Shown: piece after piece, positions 1 through 10,392 of the stretch
Numbering within the stretch: the stretch's first letter is position 1
How the letters are laid out: every line of letters begins with the position of its first letter
Origin: Geminicoccus roseus DSM 18922
GTDB lineage: Bacteria > Pseudomonadota > Alphaproteobacteria > Geminicoccales > Geminicoccaceae
Reading direction: 5' to 3'
Length of the DNA: 64,000 nucleotides
NCBI RefSeq assembly: GCF_000427665.1
Contig: NZ_KE386572.1
Location: 2,814,196 to 2,878,195 of the forward strand
The notes under the pieces: generated by a model
The model's input: the letters and a program-made list of their open reading frames with translations, nothing else
Database searches by the model: none
What the model was told of the DNA's origin: nothing
Program-made: the position numbers and the translations under genes

Positions 1-1365
<1,365 letters not shown>

Positions 1366-1683
1366 ACCTTCCTCTCGCGCATCAGGCGAAGAGACTTCGC
1401 ATAGGATGTTTCGAACGCGCCCGGCACGAGTTGAGCGGGCAATGGGCAGTAAGACGCTCGACTGGCCAGCATATAGTTAAGCACCTCAGGAGCCGCAACC
1501 GATGTGCAGGTCGCCAAAACTCGCCTTTTTCGGCAATTCCTCACGCACCAGGGGAGGCGAGGGCTTGTGTGCCCGCCGCGCCACCATCGGCCGATCCGGC
1601 TCCTGGCCCTGGCGCCCGTCGGGCGATAGGTTCCCGCCAGCCACGGGCCGACCGCCCGCAACGAACGAGGTCATGGAGTGCAG
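1366..1683. other. Divergent intergenic region between dnaK and the flavoprotein gene
   Basis: No gene is seen in these 318 bases. They must carry the dnaK promoter on the minus strand and the promoter of the flavoprotein gene on the plus strand. A weak sigma-70-like pair (TTGCGG, 17 bases, TATATG) can be read on the minus strand around 1468-1498, but the -35 match is poor. Confidence 0.5.
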
Positions 1684-3075
1684 ATGGTGACGAGAAGTGC
1701 GAACGCAACGCGGGTCATTGAAGCGTTGCAAGGACGCTTCGGCGCCAGGCTCTCGACCAACCGCGACATCCTGGAGCGCCACGGGCTGAACGAGGGCCAT
1801 CATCGCGGCATCCCGCCGGACGCCGTGTTCTTCGCCGAGACCACCGAGGAGGTCGCCCTGGCCGTCACCTTGTGCGCCGCCGAGAAGGTGCCGGTGATCG
1901 CGTTCGGGACCGGTACTGCCCTGGAGGGCCATGTCGCCGCGGTGAATGGCGGGCTGTGCATCGACCTCTCGCAGATGAACCGGATCCTGGAGGTCAATGC
2001 CGAGGACCTGGACGTGCTGGTGCAGGCGGGGGTGACCCGCAAGCAGCTCAACACCGACCTGCGCGACACCGGCCTGTTCTTCCCGATCGACCCAGGCGCC
2101 GACGCGTCCCTGGGCGGCATGGCGGCGACCCGGGCGTCCGGGACCAACGCGGTGCGCTACGGCACCATGAAGGAGAACGTGCTGGGGCTGACCGTGGTCA
2201 TGGCCGACGGGCAGATCATCCGGACCGGCGGACGCGCCAAGAAGTCCTCGGCCGGCTACGACCTGACCCGGCTGTTCGTGGGGTCGGAAGGCACGCTCGG
2301 CATCATCACGGAGGTGCGCCTGCGCCTCTACGGCATTCCTGAAGCGATCACCGCGGCGGTCTGCAGCTTCCCCTCGATCGAGGCTGCCGCAAACACGGTG
2401 ATCCTGACGATCCAGTCCGGCATCCCGGTGGCGCGGATCGAGCTGATGAACGAGGGCCAGCTCCAGGCGGTAGTGGCCTACAACAAGCTCGAGGGCTTCG
2501 AGATCGCGCCGCATCTCTTCTACGAGTTCCACGGCACCGAGAGCGGGGCCAGGGAGCAGGCCGAGCGTGCCCAGGAGATCGCGGCGGAGTTCGGCGGCAG
2601 CGGCTTCCGCTGGGCCTCCACGCTGGAGGAGCGCAACCGGCTCTGGGCCGCCCGCCACGACGTCTACCATGCGACCTGCGCGATCCGGCCGGGTGCGCGG
2701 GTCTGGTCCACCGACGTGTGCGTGCCGATCAGCCGGCTGGCCGAGCTTATCGAGGCGACCCGGGTGGACCTGGAGGGCAACGGCCTCCTGCCGCTGATCG
2801 TGGGCCATGCCGGCGACGGCAATTTCCACCTGGGGCTGCTCTACGACGAGGAAGGCTCGGAGGAGTACCAGCGCTGCAAGGCGGTCAACGACCGGCTGGT
2901 CGACCGGGCGCTGGCCATGGGCGGCACCTGCACCGGCGAGCACGGCGTCGGCATGGGCAAGATCGCCAAGGTCGAGAAGGAGCACGGGCCCGCGGTCGAG
3001 GTGATGCGCACCATCAAGCGCGCCCTCGATCCGGACAACATCATGAACCCCGGCAAGGTGGTGCGGATGAACTGA
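1684..3075 (+). CDS. FAD-linked oxidase, D-lactate dehydrogenase (cytochrome)/glycolate oxidase GlcD family
   Basis: Flavoprotein of about 463 residues that probably oxidises D-lactate or another D-2-hydroxy acid and passes electrons to cytochrome c or the quinone pool. The N-terminal half is a PCMH-type FAD-binding domain: the stretch [20 protein letters not shown] near residue 140 and [13 protein letters not shown] near residue 205 are typical. The C-terminal half carries the substrate/metal-site motifs GHAGDGNFH and GEHGVGMGK found in D-LDH and GlcD. The reading frame can start at GTG 1678 or ATG 1684; the upstream AACGAGG fits either. It lies 56 bases before panB on the same strand, but has no obvious pathway link with it. 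Substrate cannot be settled from sequence; D-lactate is the best guess because of similarity to LDHD-type proteins. Confidence 0.85.
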   Translation: MVTRSANATRVIEALQGRFGARLSTNRDILERHGLNEGHHRGIPPDAVFFAETTEEVALAVTLCAAEKVPVIAFGTGTALEGHVAAVNGGLCIDLSQMNRILEVNAEDLDVLVQAGVTRKQLNTDLRDTGLFFPIDPGADASLGGMAATRASGTNAVRYGTMKENVLGLTVVMADGQIIRTGGRAKKSSAGYDLTRLFVGSEGTLGIITEVRLRLYGIPEAITAAVCSFPSIEAAANTVILTIQSGIPVARIELMNEGQLQAVVAYNKLEGFEIAPHLFYEFHGTESGAREQAERAQEIAAEFGGSGFRWASTLEERNRLWAARHDVYHATCAIRPGARVWSTDVCVPISRLAELIEATRVDLEGNGLLPLIVGHAGDGNFHLGLLYDEEGSEEYQRCKAVNDRLVDRALAMGGTCTGEHGVGMGKIAKVEKEHGPAVEVMRTIKRALDPDNIMNPGKVVRMN

Positions 3076-3131
3076 GGCGGGTGCTGGTCAGCCCTGCATC
3101 CTCGTCGCCCTCGGACCGGACAGAGATCAAG

Positions 3132-3974
3132 ATGAGCGTCACCAACAAGACGAAGCGGATCACCGCACGGGACATCCGGCTGCGCTCGGGCGGCCAGCCG
3201 ATCGTGGCGCTGACGGCCTACACCACCCCGATGGCCCGCGCGCTGGACCCGCATTGCGACCTCCTGCTGGTCGGCGATTCGCTGGGGATGGTGGTCTACG
3301 GGATGCCGACCACGCTGGGCGTCACCCTGGACATGATGATCGCCCACGGCCAGGCGGTGATGCGCGGGACCGAGCGGGCCTGCGTGGTGGTGGACATGCC
3401 GTTCGGCTCCTACCAGGAGAGCCCGCAGCAGGCGTTCCGCACCGCTGCCCGGATCATGGCCGAGACCAACGCCTCGGCGGTGAAGCTGGAAGGCGGGGTC
3501 GAGATGGCCGCGACCGTCGCGTTTCTGGTCGAGCGGGGCGTGCCGGTGCTGGGCCATGTCGGCCTGAAGCCGCAATCGGTGCACGGCCATGGCGGCTTCC
3601 GCACGGTCGGCCGCGGCGACGAGGCGGCCCAGGTCATGGCCGATGCCGAGGCGATCGCCGCCGCAGGAGCGTTCGCGATCGTGATCGAGGGAACGCTGGA
3701 GCCGCTGGCCCGGGCGATCACCGAGCGGCTGCCGGTCCCCACGATCGGCATCGGCGCCTCGCCCGCCTGCGACGGCCAGATCCTGGTCACCGAGGACGTG
3801 ATGGGGCTGTTCGCCGACTTCACGCCGCGCTTCGTCAAGCGCTACGCCGAGCTGAACGCGCAGATCGCCGCCGCTGCCGCCGCCTATGCCGAGGACGTGC
3901 GCGCCCGCCGCTTTCCCGGGCCGGAGCACTGCGTGGCCGGCACGAGGCCGGCGCCCGGCAAGGCTGGCGAGTGA
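3132..3974 (+). CDS. panB: 3-methyl-2-oxobutanoate hydroxymethyltransferase (ketopantoate hydroxymethyltransferase)
   Basis: First enzyme of pantothenate (vitamin B5, coenzyme A) synthesis: transfers a hydroxymethyl group from 5,10-methylene-tetrahydrofolate to 2-oxoisovalerate to give ketopantoate. The 280-residue length is normal for this TIM-barrel enzyme. Visible family motifs are LTAYTTPMA and DSLGMVVYG near the N terminus (Asp is a Mg2+ ligand), VKLEGG mid-protein, [10 protein letters not shown], and [15 protein letters not shown] near residue 215. The chosen ATG lies 56 bases after the flavoprotein stop. panC follows after 10 bases, so the two are co-transcribed. Cytoplasmic. Identification is secure. 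Confidence 0.97.
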   Translation: MSVTNKTKRITARDIRLRSGGQPIVALTAYTTPMARALDPHCDLLLVGDSLGMVVYGMPTTLGVTLDMMIAHGQAVMRGTERACVVVDMPFGSYQESPQQAFRTAARIMAETNASAVKLEGGVEMAATVAFLVERGVPVLGHVGLKPQSVHGHGGFRTVGRGDEAAQVMADAEAIAAAGAFAIVIEGTLEPLARAITERLPVPTIGIGASPACDGQILVTEDVMGLFADFTPRFVKRYAELNAQIAAAAAAYAEDVRARRFPGPEHCVAGTRPAPGKAGE

Positions 3975-3984
3975 GGGCGTGACC

Positions 3985-4836
3985 ATGCACATCGTCCGCG
4001 ACCTGCCGGTCCTGCGCGACCTGGTACGGGAGGCCCGGGCGGCCGGGCGGCGCATCGGGCTGGTGCCGACCATGGGCGCCCTTCACCAGGGCCATCTGGC
4101 GCTGGTGTCGGCGGCGCGCGCGGCCGCCGACCTCGTGGTCACCTCGATCTTCGTCAACCCGCTCCAGTTCGGGCCGGGCGAGGACCTGGACCAGTATCCG
4201 CGCGACGAGGCGGGCGACCTGGAGAAGCTGCGCCGGGGCGGCTGCGACCTGGTCTGGATGCCGCCGGTGCCGGTGATGTATCCGCCGGGCGGCGCCACCC
4301 GGATCGAGGTGGGCGGGCCGTCGGAAGGCTTTGAAGGGGCGATCCGGCCCGGGCATTTCAGGGGCGTCGCCACGGTCTGCACCAAGCTCTTCCTGCAGAC
4401 CGGGGCCGACCTTGCCGTGTTCGGCGAGAAGGACTGGCAGCAGCTGCAGGTGATCCGCCGGATGGTCCTGGACCTGGACCTGCCGATCCGCATCCAGGGC
4501 CACGCCACGGTACGCGAGCCGGACGGGCTCGCATGCTCGTCGCGCAACCAGCGGCTGGCCCCCGCGGAACGTACGCTCGCGGCAAAACTGCCGCGGACAA
4601 TGGGCGAGGCGGTCGACGTCCTGCAACGCGGCGGCGCCGTCGACCAGGTTCTCGGCGAGGCCAGGGCGCGGCTCGCCGCGGCCGGGTTCGGCCTGGACTA
4701 TCTCTCGCTGGTCGAGCCAGCGACGCTCCAGGCCTGGCCGCCCGGCGCGCCGGGGGAGGCGCGGCTGCTGGCGGCGGCGCGGCTTGGCAAGGTCCGCCTG
4801 CTGGACAACATGGCGGTCCGGATCCCCGCCGGCTGA
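3985..4836 (+). CDS. panC: Pantoate-beta-alanine ligase (pantothenate synthetase)
   Basis: Last step of pantothenate synthesis: ATP-dependent condensation of pantoate and beta-alanine through a pantoyl-adenylate. The 283-residue protein shows the nucleotidyltransferase HIGH-type motif in PTMGALHQGH near residue 30, the ATP/pantoate-binding GEKDWQQL near residue 150, and CSSRNQRL (the KMSKS-equivalent region) near residue 185. The start ATG is 10 bases after the panB stop, with GAGGGCG just upstream. The following gene is convergent, and only four bases separate the two stop codons, so no dedicated terminator fits between them. Identification is secure. Confidence 0.97.
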   Translation: MHIVRDLPVLRDLVREARAAGRRIGLVPTMGALHQGHLALVSAARAAADLVVTSIFVNPLQFGPGEDLDQYPRDEAGDLEKLRRGGCDLVWMPPVPVMYPPGGATRIEVGGPSEGFEGAIRPGHFRGVATVCTKLFLQTGADLAVFGEKDWQQLQVIRRMVLDLDLPIRIQGHATVREPDGLACSSRNQRLAPAERTLAAKLPRTMGEAVDVLQRGGAVDQVLGEARARLAAAGFGLDYLSLVEPATLQAWPPGAPGEARLLAAARLGKVRLLDNMAVRIPAG

Positions 4837-4840
4837 GCGT

Positions 4841-5746
4841 TCAGGGGAACAGGTCGCGCGCCGCCACGTGCAGCAGGGCATGGCGTGCGACCAGCTGGTC
4901 CACGTCCTGGCCGTAGCCGCCGCCCATCACCCCGGTGAGCGGGACCCGCCGGCGCCGGCAATGCTCCAGCACCATGCGCTCGCGGGCGAGCAGCCCGTCA
5001 TCGGTCAGCGCCAGCCGGCCCAGCCGGTCGTCGACATGCGGATCGACTCCGGCATTGTAGAACACCAGGTCGGGACGGACCCGGTCCATGAGGCTCCCCA
5101 CCACCCGGTCGGCCAGCGCCAGGTAGTCGGCGTCGCCGGTGCCCGGGTCGAGCGCGATGTCCAGGCTGCTCTGCTTCTTGTGGGCCGGATAGTTGGCGCG
5201 GCAGTGCAGGGAGAAGGTGGTCACGTTCGGATCGCCCGCCAGGATGTCGGCGGTGCCGTCGCCCTGGTGCACGTCCAGGTCGACCACCAGGACGCGGTGG
5301 ACCGCCCCCTCGTCCAGCAGCAGGCGCGCGGCCACCGCGACGTCGTTGAACACGCAGAAGCCGGCGCCGCCGGCATGGTGGGCATGGTGGCTGCCGCCCG
5401 CGGTGTTGGCGGCAAAGCCGTCCTCCAGCGCCAGCCGCGCAGCCAGCACGGTGCCGCCGGTGGCGGCCCGGGCGCGTGTGGCCAGGCCCGCATCCACCGG
5501 GAAGCCCAGGCGCCGCTCGTCGGCCGGCGCCACGTCGGCCGCGAGCACCGCGTCGACCCATTCCACCGCATGGGCGCGCACCAGCCAGCTCCGCTCCGCC
5601 AGGCGCGGGGTGACCAGGCGGGCGTCGAACTTCGGGTCGTCCCGGCGCAGCCGGTGTGACATTCGTACATATTTCGGCATGGGGAATCGATGCCCTGCCG
5701 GGATGCTGACCGAATAGTCGGGATGGGCAACGATCTTGTAGCTCAA
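4841..5746 (-). CDS. Histone deacetylase family protein (AcuC/HDAC-like deacylase)
   Basis: Zn-dependent deacylase of the arginase/deacetylase fold, 301 residues. Bacterial members act on acetylpolyamines, acetyl-lysine proteins or related amides; the substrate here is not predictable. Catalytic features are all present: the tandem histidines in GGSHHAHHAGGAGFC, the Zn ligands in DLDVHQGDGT (Asp and His), and the third ligand Asp in YNAGVDPHVDDRLG. It has no signal peptide, so it should be cytoplasmic. It is transcribed against panC and away from the polysaccharide operon; its promoter must share the 190-base region with the rfbG leader. No functional link to either neighbour is apparent. Confidence 0.88.
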   Translation of the reverse strand: MSYKIVAHPDYSVSIPAGHRFPMPKYVRMSHRLRRDDPKFDARLVTPRLAERSWLVRAHAVEWVDAVLAADVAPADERRLGFPVDAGLATRARAATGGTVLAARLALEDGFAANTAGGSHHAHHAGGAGFCVFNDVAVAARLLLDEGAVHRVLVVDLDVHQGDGTADILAGDPNVTTFSLHCRANYPAHKKQSSLDIALDPGTGDADYLALADRVVGSLMDRVRPDLVFYNAGVDPHVDDRLGRLALTDDGLLARERMVLEHCRRRRVPLTGVMGGGYGQDVDQLVARHALLHVAARDLFP

Positions 5747-5805
5747 GGCGTTAGGCCGCCCCCTTCATTTCCTGGCCAAGCTCCGATCGCAGATCTCCCC
5801 GTCGA

Positions 5806-5859
5806 TATCTAGCCAATTGCGCGCAATCACGAATTTTTCTGCTCGCAATCGGCTAGATA
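5806..5859. repeat. Inverted repeat with embedded palindrome upstream of the polysaccharide operon
   Basis: Arms TATCTAGCCAATTGC (5806-5820) and GCAATCGGCTAGATA (5845-5859) are complementary over 15 bases with one mismatch, separated by 24 bases. A perfect 12-base palindrome ATTGCGCGCAAT (5816-5827) overlaps the left arm, and GCAATC occurs twice. It lies in the unusually A/T-rich region between the divergent deacylase and rfbG genes. It could be an operator for a dimeric or tetrameric regulator, or a cruciform/terminator structure; the sequence alone does not decide. Confidence 0.6.
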
Positions 5860-5935
5860 CCAAGGCAGAACTAACGCGAAGGTTGAATATCGCGTTGCCA
5901 GTCAAGCCGGTGACGCACTCTCTTCCAGGGTCGGA

Positions 5936-7078
5936 GTGACAGCAGTGCCGGAGATCGATCCGCGTTTCTGGGAAGGCCGCAAGGTCCTGGTCACGGGCCA
6001 TACCGGCTTCAAGGGCAGCTGGCTTACCGCCTGGCTCACGCAGATGGGATCGAGGGTCACCGGGTTCGCCGGCACGCCGCCCACCGATCCGTCCCTGTTC
6101 GCCGCCGCCGGCTTGGCCGGGCGGATCGAGCATCGCGAAGGCGATGTCGCCGATCCGGAGGCGCTGCGGGCGGTGGTCGAGGAGGCTCAACCCGAGGTGG
6201 TGCTCCATCTGGCCGGGCAGGCGATCCTGCAGCAGGGCCACGACGATCCGGTCGGCACGTTCCGAACCAACCTGATGGGCACCGTCGCGATGCTGGACGC
6301 GATCCGCCGGATAGGCTCGGTCCGGGCCGCGGTGCTGGTGACCTCCGACAAATGCTACCTGGACCAGCGCCGGACCTGCGCCGAGGACGACCCGCTCGGC
6401 GGCTACGAGGCCTATGGCGCATCCAAGGCCTGCGCCGAGATCGCGATCCAGTCGTTCCGGGCCTCCTATTTCCCGGGCAGCCTGACCTGCGGCCTTGCCT
6501 CGGCACGGGCCGGCAACGTGTTAGGGGCCGGCGACTTCGCGCCGCACCGGCTGGTCCCGGATCTCGCCCGGGCCTTCCTGCAGGGCGAACCGCCCAGGCT
6601 GCGCAATCCCGACGCGGTGCGGCCATGGCAGCACGTGCTGGACGCGGTCTCGGGCTATCTCCTGCTGGCCCAGAGGCTGCACGAGCGGCCCGAGGCCCAT
6701 GCCACTGCCTGGAACTTCGGGCCGCCGGCGGGCAGCGAGTGGACCGTGGCCAGGATCGCGGAGACGCTGGCCGGCGCGTTCGGCATCCAGGGCTGGGAGG
6801 CGGCACCGCCGCTCTCCGCCCGCGAGGAGGCGGTGCTGCGGCTGAACACCGGCCGGGCCGGACGCCGCCTGTCCTGGCAGCCCCGGCTCGGCATGGCCGA
6901 GGCGCTGCGCTGGACCGCCCAGGGCTACAAGCGCCTGGCCCGCGACGGCGATGCCGGCTGGCTGGACGAGCAGATCGCCCTCTACCGCAGCCGCACCGGC
7001 ACGCTCGATCAGCCGGACGGCGCCACGTTGCTGGATCTCCCTGCCCATGCCCGGAGACACGCCCATGTCGCGGCCTGA
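5936..7078 (+). CDS. rfbG: CDP-glucose 4,6-dehydratase
   Basis: Short-chain dehydrogenase/reductase that converts CDP-D-glucose to CDP-4-keto-6-deoxyglucose, the branch point for CDP-linked deoxyhexoses of surface polysaccharides. About 380 residues. The N terminus has the NAD+ motif VTGHTGFKGSWL (the GHTGFKGSW form is characteristic of RfbG), followed by LVTSDKCY and the catalytic YGASK near residue 162, then RAGNVLGAGDFAPHRLVPD and the PWQHV motif of this family. Start is GTG 5936 or GTG 5945, both with plausible ribosome binding sites. First gene of a polysaccharide operon; its product and that of rfbF supply consecutive steps. Confidence 0.93.
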   Translation: MTAVPEIDPRFWEGRKVLVTGHTGFKGSWLTAWLTQMGSRVTGFAGTPPTDPSLFAAAGLAGRIEHREGDVADPEALRAVVEEAQPEVVLHLAGQAILQQGHDDPVGTFRTNLMGTVAMLDAIRRIGSVRAAVLVTSDKCYLDQRRTCAEDDPLGGYEAYGASKACAEIAIQSFRASYFPGSLTCGLASARAGNVLGAGDFAPHRLVPDLARAFLQGEPPRLRNPDAVRPWQHVLDAVSGYLLLAQRLHERPEAHATAWNFGPPAGSEWTVARIAETLAGAFGIQGWEAAPPLSAREEAVLRLNTGRAGRRLSWQPRLGMAEALRWTAQGYKRLARDGDAGWLDEQIALYRSRTGTLDQPDGATLLDLPAHARRHAHVAA

Positions 7079-7889
7079 GCCGGCGGAGGTCCCGGTCTTC
7101 ATCCTGTGCGGCGGGTTCGGCACGCGCCTGGGCCATCTGGCCGCCGATCGCCCCAAGCCCATGGTCGAGATCGGCGACCGGCCGATCCTCCAGCACATCA
7201 TGGAGGTCTACGGCCGCCAGGGCTTCCGCCGCTTCGTGCTCTGCACCGGCTGGCGCGCCGACGTGATCGGCGAGTTCTTCGCCCACTGGCATCTGTGGAA
7301 CGCCGACTTCACCGTCAACCTGCGCGACCGCTCGGTCGCCTGGCACCAGACCCGCGCCTGGCCGGACTGGGACGTCACCGTCGCACAGACCGGCGTCGGC
7401 ACCATGACCGGCGCCCGGATCGCCCGGGCCGCCGCGCGCTATCTGGGCGATGCCGAGCATTTCGCGGTCACCTATGGCGACGGCCTGGCTGATGTCGACC
7501 TGATGGCCGAGTTCGACTTCCATCGCGACCATGACCGGCTGGCCACCATGCTGGGGGTGCAGCCGCCCTCGCAGTTCGGCCAGATCCAGCTCGACGGCGA
7601 CGGCCCGACCCGGTTCACCGAGAAGCCGCCGCGCACCGACCAGTGGATCAACGGCGGCTACTTCTTCTTCCGCCGCGGCATGCTCGGCTACCTGTCCGAG
7701 CAGCCGGGCTGCGTCCTCGAGGCCGAGCCGCTGCAGCGCCTGGCCGAGGACAACCAGCTGCGCGTGCACAAGCATGCCGGGTTCTGGTCCTGCATGGACA
7801 CCAGCCGCGACAAGGAGCGGATCGAGGCGCTCTGGGAAGCCGGCGCCGCCCCCTGGGCCGGCCGGGTCGGAGGGCTGCTTGATGCGTGA
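7065..7889 (+). CDS. rfbF: Glucose-1-phosphate cytidylyltransferase
   Basis: Makes CDP-glucose from CTP and glucose-1-phosphate, the substrate of RfbG. The 274-residue protein carries the nucleotidyltransferase loop LCGGFGTRLGHLAADRPKPM at the N terminus, YGDGLADVD (metal-binding Asp) near residue 135, and the RfbF-specific WINGGYFFF and HAGFWSCMDTSRDK segments. The ATG at 7065 has GGAG eight bases upstream and overlaps the end of rfbG by 14 bases; an in-frame ATG at 7047 is a less likely alternative. The inverted order rfbG-rfbF relative to many gamma-proteobacterial clusters does not affect the pathway. Confidence 0.94.
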   Translation: MSRPEPAEVPVFILCGGFGTRLGHLAADRPKPMVEIGDRPILQHIMEVYGRQGFRRFVLCTGWRADVIGEFFAHWHLWNADFTVNLRDRSVAWHQTRAWPDWDVTVAQTGVGTMTGARIARAAARYLGDAEHFAVTYGDGLADVDLMAEFDFHRDHDRLATMLGVQPPSQFGQIQLDGDGPTRFTEKPPRTDQWINGGYFFFRRGMLGYLSEQPGCVLEAEPLQRLAEDNQLRVHKHAGFWSCMDTSRDKERIEALWEAGAAPWAGRVGGLLDA

Positions 7890-8433
7890 GATCGGCCGGC
7901 CGCTCCCGGGCATGCGGGTGTTCGACCTGGACCCCCGCGCGGACGAGCGCGGCTCGTTCACCCGCCTGTTCTGCCAGTCGACGCTGGCCGAACTCGGCTT
8001 CGACGCCGGTGCCGTCCAGGTCAACCTGTCCCGCTCGACCCGGGCCGGCACCCTGCGCGGCCTGCACTACCAGCTCGGAGATGCGGCGGAGTTCAAGCTC
8101 GTCACGGTCCTGGCCGGGGCCGCCCAGGACGTGGTGCTGGATCTTCGCCCCGGCAGCCCGAGCTTCGGCGCCCATGCCAGCCTGCGCCTGGATGCCGGGC
8201 GGCCCCAGGCTGTCCTGGTCCCGGCCGGCTGCGCCCATGGCTTCCTGACCGCGACCGACGCCACCGTGCTGCTCTACGTCACCTCGCGCCCGCACGCGCC
8301 GGTCCACGAGCGCGGGGTGCGCTGGGACGATCCGGCGTTTCGGATCGGCTGGTCGGGCGCGCCGCTGGTGCTGTCCGCGAAGGACCGGAGCCTGCCGGAC
8401 TTCGATCCCCGTTGGCATCTGGCGGCAGCGTGA
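7882..8433 (+). CDS. Nucleotide-sugar 3,5-epimerase (RmlC-like cupin)
   Basis: RmlC-type epimerase of 183 residues that should invert C3 and/or C5 of a 4-keto-6-deoxyhexose nucleotide. Catalytic residues of RmlC are present: His62 in RGLHYQ, His119 in VPAGCAHGFL, and Tyr132. It overlaps the rfbF stop by eight bases, so it most likely works on CDP-4-keto-6-deoxyglucose rather than on the dTDP sugar; no dTDP-glucose genes (rmlA, rmlB) are in the window. The combination is inference from context. In dideoxyhexose pathways such as CDP-ascarylose an epimerase of this type also occurs, but the 3-dehydrase expected there is absent here. Confidence 0.85.
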   Translation: MREIGRPLPGMRVFDLDPRADERGSFTRLFCQSTLAELGFDAGAVQVNLSRSTRAGTLRGLHYQLGDAAEFKLVTVLAGAAQDVVLDLRPGSPSFGAHASLRLDAGRPQAVLVPAGCAHGFLTATDATVLLYVTSRPHAPVHERGVRWDDPAFRIGWSGAPLVLSAKDRSLPDFDPRWHLAAA

Positions 8434-8443
8434 GGAGGCCGGC

Positions 8444-9448
8444 ATGCGCGTCCTGATGACCGGTGCGAGCTCGTTCACCGGCGCCTGGATGGCCAGGCGC
8501 CTGGCCGGATCCGGGGCGGTGGTGACCGCCGCCCGCCGCGGCCGGACGGCCGAGGATGGTCCGCGGGTCCGCGAGCGCAGCGCGCTCCTGGCCCGGCGGG
8601 TACGCCAGGTCGACGAGGCGCCGTTCGGGTCCGACCGCTTCCTCGACCTGCTGGCGAACGAGGGTCCCCACGACATCCTGTGCATGCACGGCGCAACCGT
8701 CGGCGACCATCGCGCCGCCGACTTCGACGTGGTCGGGGCGCTGCGCGCCGACACCCATCGGATCAACCGGGTCCTGGAGCGGTTCGCCGCGCGCGGCGGC
8801 CGCACCCTCGTCTTCACCGGCACAGTGTTCGAGGCCGACGAGGGGCGCAGCGAAGCGCCCTGGGGCGCCATCGGCGGCTATGGCCTTGCCAAGTCGCTGA
8901 CCTGGCAGGTGGTCCGCCACGCCGCCGAGGAACGCCAGCTGTCCTTGGGCAAGTTTGTGATCCCCCATCCGTTCGGGCCGATGGAGAAGCCTGGCCTCAC
9001 CAGCATGCTGGCAGAATCCTGGCTCACCGGACAGGTGCCGACCCTGAAGGAGCCTGGCCTCGTCCGCGACCACATCCATGTCGACCTCCTGGCGCACGCC
9101 TATGCGCGGTTCGTGCACGAGACCCATGGCCGCCCGGACCCGAAGACGGTCCGGCATTGCGGACCCTCCGGCCGCGTCGAGACGATCGCCGGCTTCACCG
9201 CCCGCTTCGCCCGGGCCCTGGGCCCGCTCTTCGGCGTGCCGACCCGCTGGTCCGCGCAGAGCGGCCCGGGCGACCGGGTCCAGCCGCGGATCCGCTGCAA
9301 CACCGAGCCCACCGCCACCCTGCACCCGGATTTCGACGAGGCGCGGGCGTTCGAGGAACTGGCGGTCTGGTACCTGCAGCGCTTTGGCGGGGGCGGGCAT
9401 GCGCGGCGGCTGGCACGCCTGGTCGAACGCGTCTTCGAGCCGGCGTGA
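8444..9448 (+). CDS. NAD-dependent epimerase/dehydratase (SDR), probable 4-ketoreductase of the CDP-sugar branch
   Basis: Extended short-chain dehydrogenase of 334 residues. The N terminus has a Rossmann dinucleotide motif TGASSFTGAW, and the catalytic Tyr-Lys pair is in GGYGLAKS near residue 147. HPFGPMEKPG and RDHIHVDLL are segments typical of nucleotide-sugar reductases/epimerases. Placed 10 bases after the 3,5-epimerase, it is the natural candidate for the final 4-keto reduction to a CDP-6-deoxyhexose. Whether it reduces or epimerises cannot be read from the sequence. Cytoplasmic. Confidence 0.8.
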   Translation: MRVLMTGASSFTGAWMARRLAGSGAVVTAARRGRTAEDGPRVRERSALLARRVRQVDEAPFGSDRFLDLLANEGPHDILCMHGATVGDHRAADFDVVGALRADTHRINRVLERFAARGGRTLVFTGTVFEADEGRSEAPWGAIGGYGLAKSLTWQVVRHAAEERQLSLGKFVIPHPFGPMEKPGLTSMLAESWLTGQVPTLKEPGLVRDHIHVDLLAHAYARFVHETHGRPDPKTVRHCGPSGRVETIAGFTARFARALGPLFGVPTRWSAQSGPGDRVQPRIRCNTEPTATLHPDFDEARAFEELAVWYLQRFGGGGHARRLARLVERVFEPA

Positions 9449-9453
9449 CGGCG

Positions 9454-10392
9454 ATGCCCGGCCGCCCCGACATCGGCGTGATCGTGGTGACCCATGCAAG
9501 CCGCCGCCACCTGGACCGCTGCCTGCCGCCGCTGCTGGAGGCGCCGGAGCGGCCGCGGGTCCTGGTGGTCAACTCGTCCTCCGGCGACGGCACCGTCGAG
9601 CGGGCCCGGGCGCTGGGGGCGGAGACCTGGCTGGTGCCGCGGCAAAGCTTCAACCATGGCGCCACCCGCGAGCAGGCCCGCCGCCTGCTGGGCACCCCGG
9701 TCGTGGTGATGCTGACGCCGGACGCCTATCCGGCAGGGCCCAGCGAACTCGGTCGGCTGGTCCACCCGGTCCGGACCGGCCAGGCCGCCTGTGCCTATGG
9801 CCGCCAGCTCCCGCATGAGGGAGCCGATGCGGTCGAGGCGTTCGGCCGCGCCTTCAGCTATCCCGGCCAGAGCGAGCTGCGCTCCGCCCGCGACCAGGCC
9901 CGGCTCGGCAGCGGCGTGCATTTCTGTTCCAACGCCTGGGCCGCCTGGTCCAGCGCCGCCCTCGACCGGATCGGCGGGTTCCAACCGACCCTGGTGAGCG
10001 AGGAGACCATCGCGGTCGCCCGGCTGCTCCAGGCCGGCGAACGGGTCGCCTATGTCGCCGACGCCGTTGTCCGACACTCCCACCGCTACGGGCCGGTGCA
10101 GGAGTTCCGCCGCCATTTCGACATCGGCTGGACCCGCGCCCACCACGCCGCCCTGCTGCTGGCTTCCGGCGGCGACCAGGCCCGGGGCCGCCGGTTCGCC
10201 CGCCTGCTGCTGCGCGACCTGGCTGCCCGGGCGCCGGCGCGGCTTCCGGGCGTGCTCGTCGCGCTGGCCGCCAAGTGGCTGGGCTACCGGGCCGGCATGC
10301 TCGGCGCCCACCTGCCGAACCCGCTGGCCGCCATCCTGTCGGGCCAGGACTTCTTCTGGCGCAGCGACTTTGCACCGGGGAGGCAGCCATGA
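9454..10392 (+). CDS. Glycosyltransferase family 2
   Basis: GT-A fold glycosyltransferase of 312 residues, probably adding a 6-deoxyhexose or other sugar to a polyprenyl-linked oligosaccharide at the inner membrane. The start has the GT2 pattern IGVIVVTHASRRHLDRCL, VVNSSSGDGT (nucleotide-binding Asp) follows near residue 45, LTPDAYP is in the DXD position, and GGFQPTLVSEE is the acceptor-side acidic motif. The fold resembles bacterial rhamnosyltransferases, where an insertion of this size follows the DXD. Translation can start at ATG 9454 or at GTG 9445, which overlaps the preceding stop. Donor and acceptor are unknown. Confidence 0.85.
   Translation: MPGRPDIGVIVVTHASRRHLDRCLPPLLEAPERPRVLVVNSSSGDGTVERARALGAETWLVPRQSFNHGATREQARRLLGTPVVVMLTPDAYPAGPSELGRLVHPVRTGQAACAYGRQLPHEGADAVEAFGRAFSYPGQSELRSARDQARLGSGVHFCSNAWAAWSSAALDRIGGFQPTLVSEETIAVARLLQAGERVAYVADAVVRHSHRYGPVQEFRRHFDIGWTRAHHAALLLASGGDQARGRRFARLLLRDLAARAPARLPGVLVALAAKWLGYRAGMLGAHLPNPLAAILSGQDFFWRSDFAPGRQP

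Noticed and set aside
1366-1500. Heat-shock (sigma-32) promoter or CIRCE element before dnaK
   Set aside because: No match to the -35/-10 pattern at proper spacing and no CIRCE inverted repeat could be found by eye.
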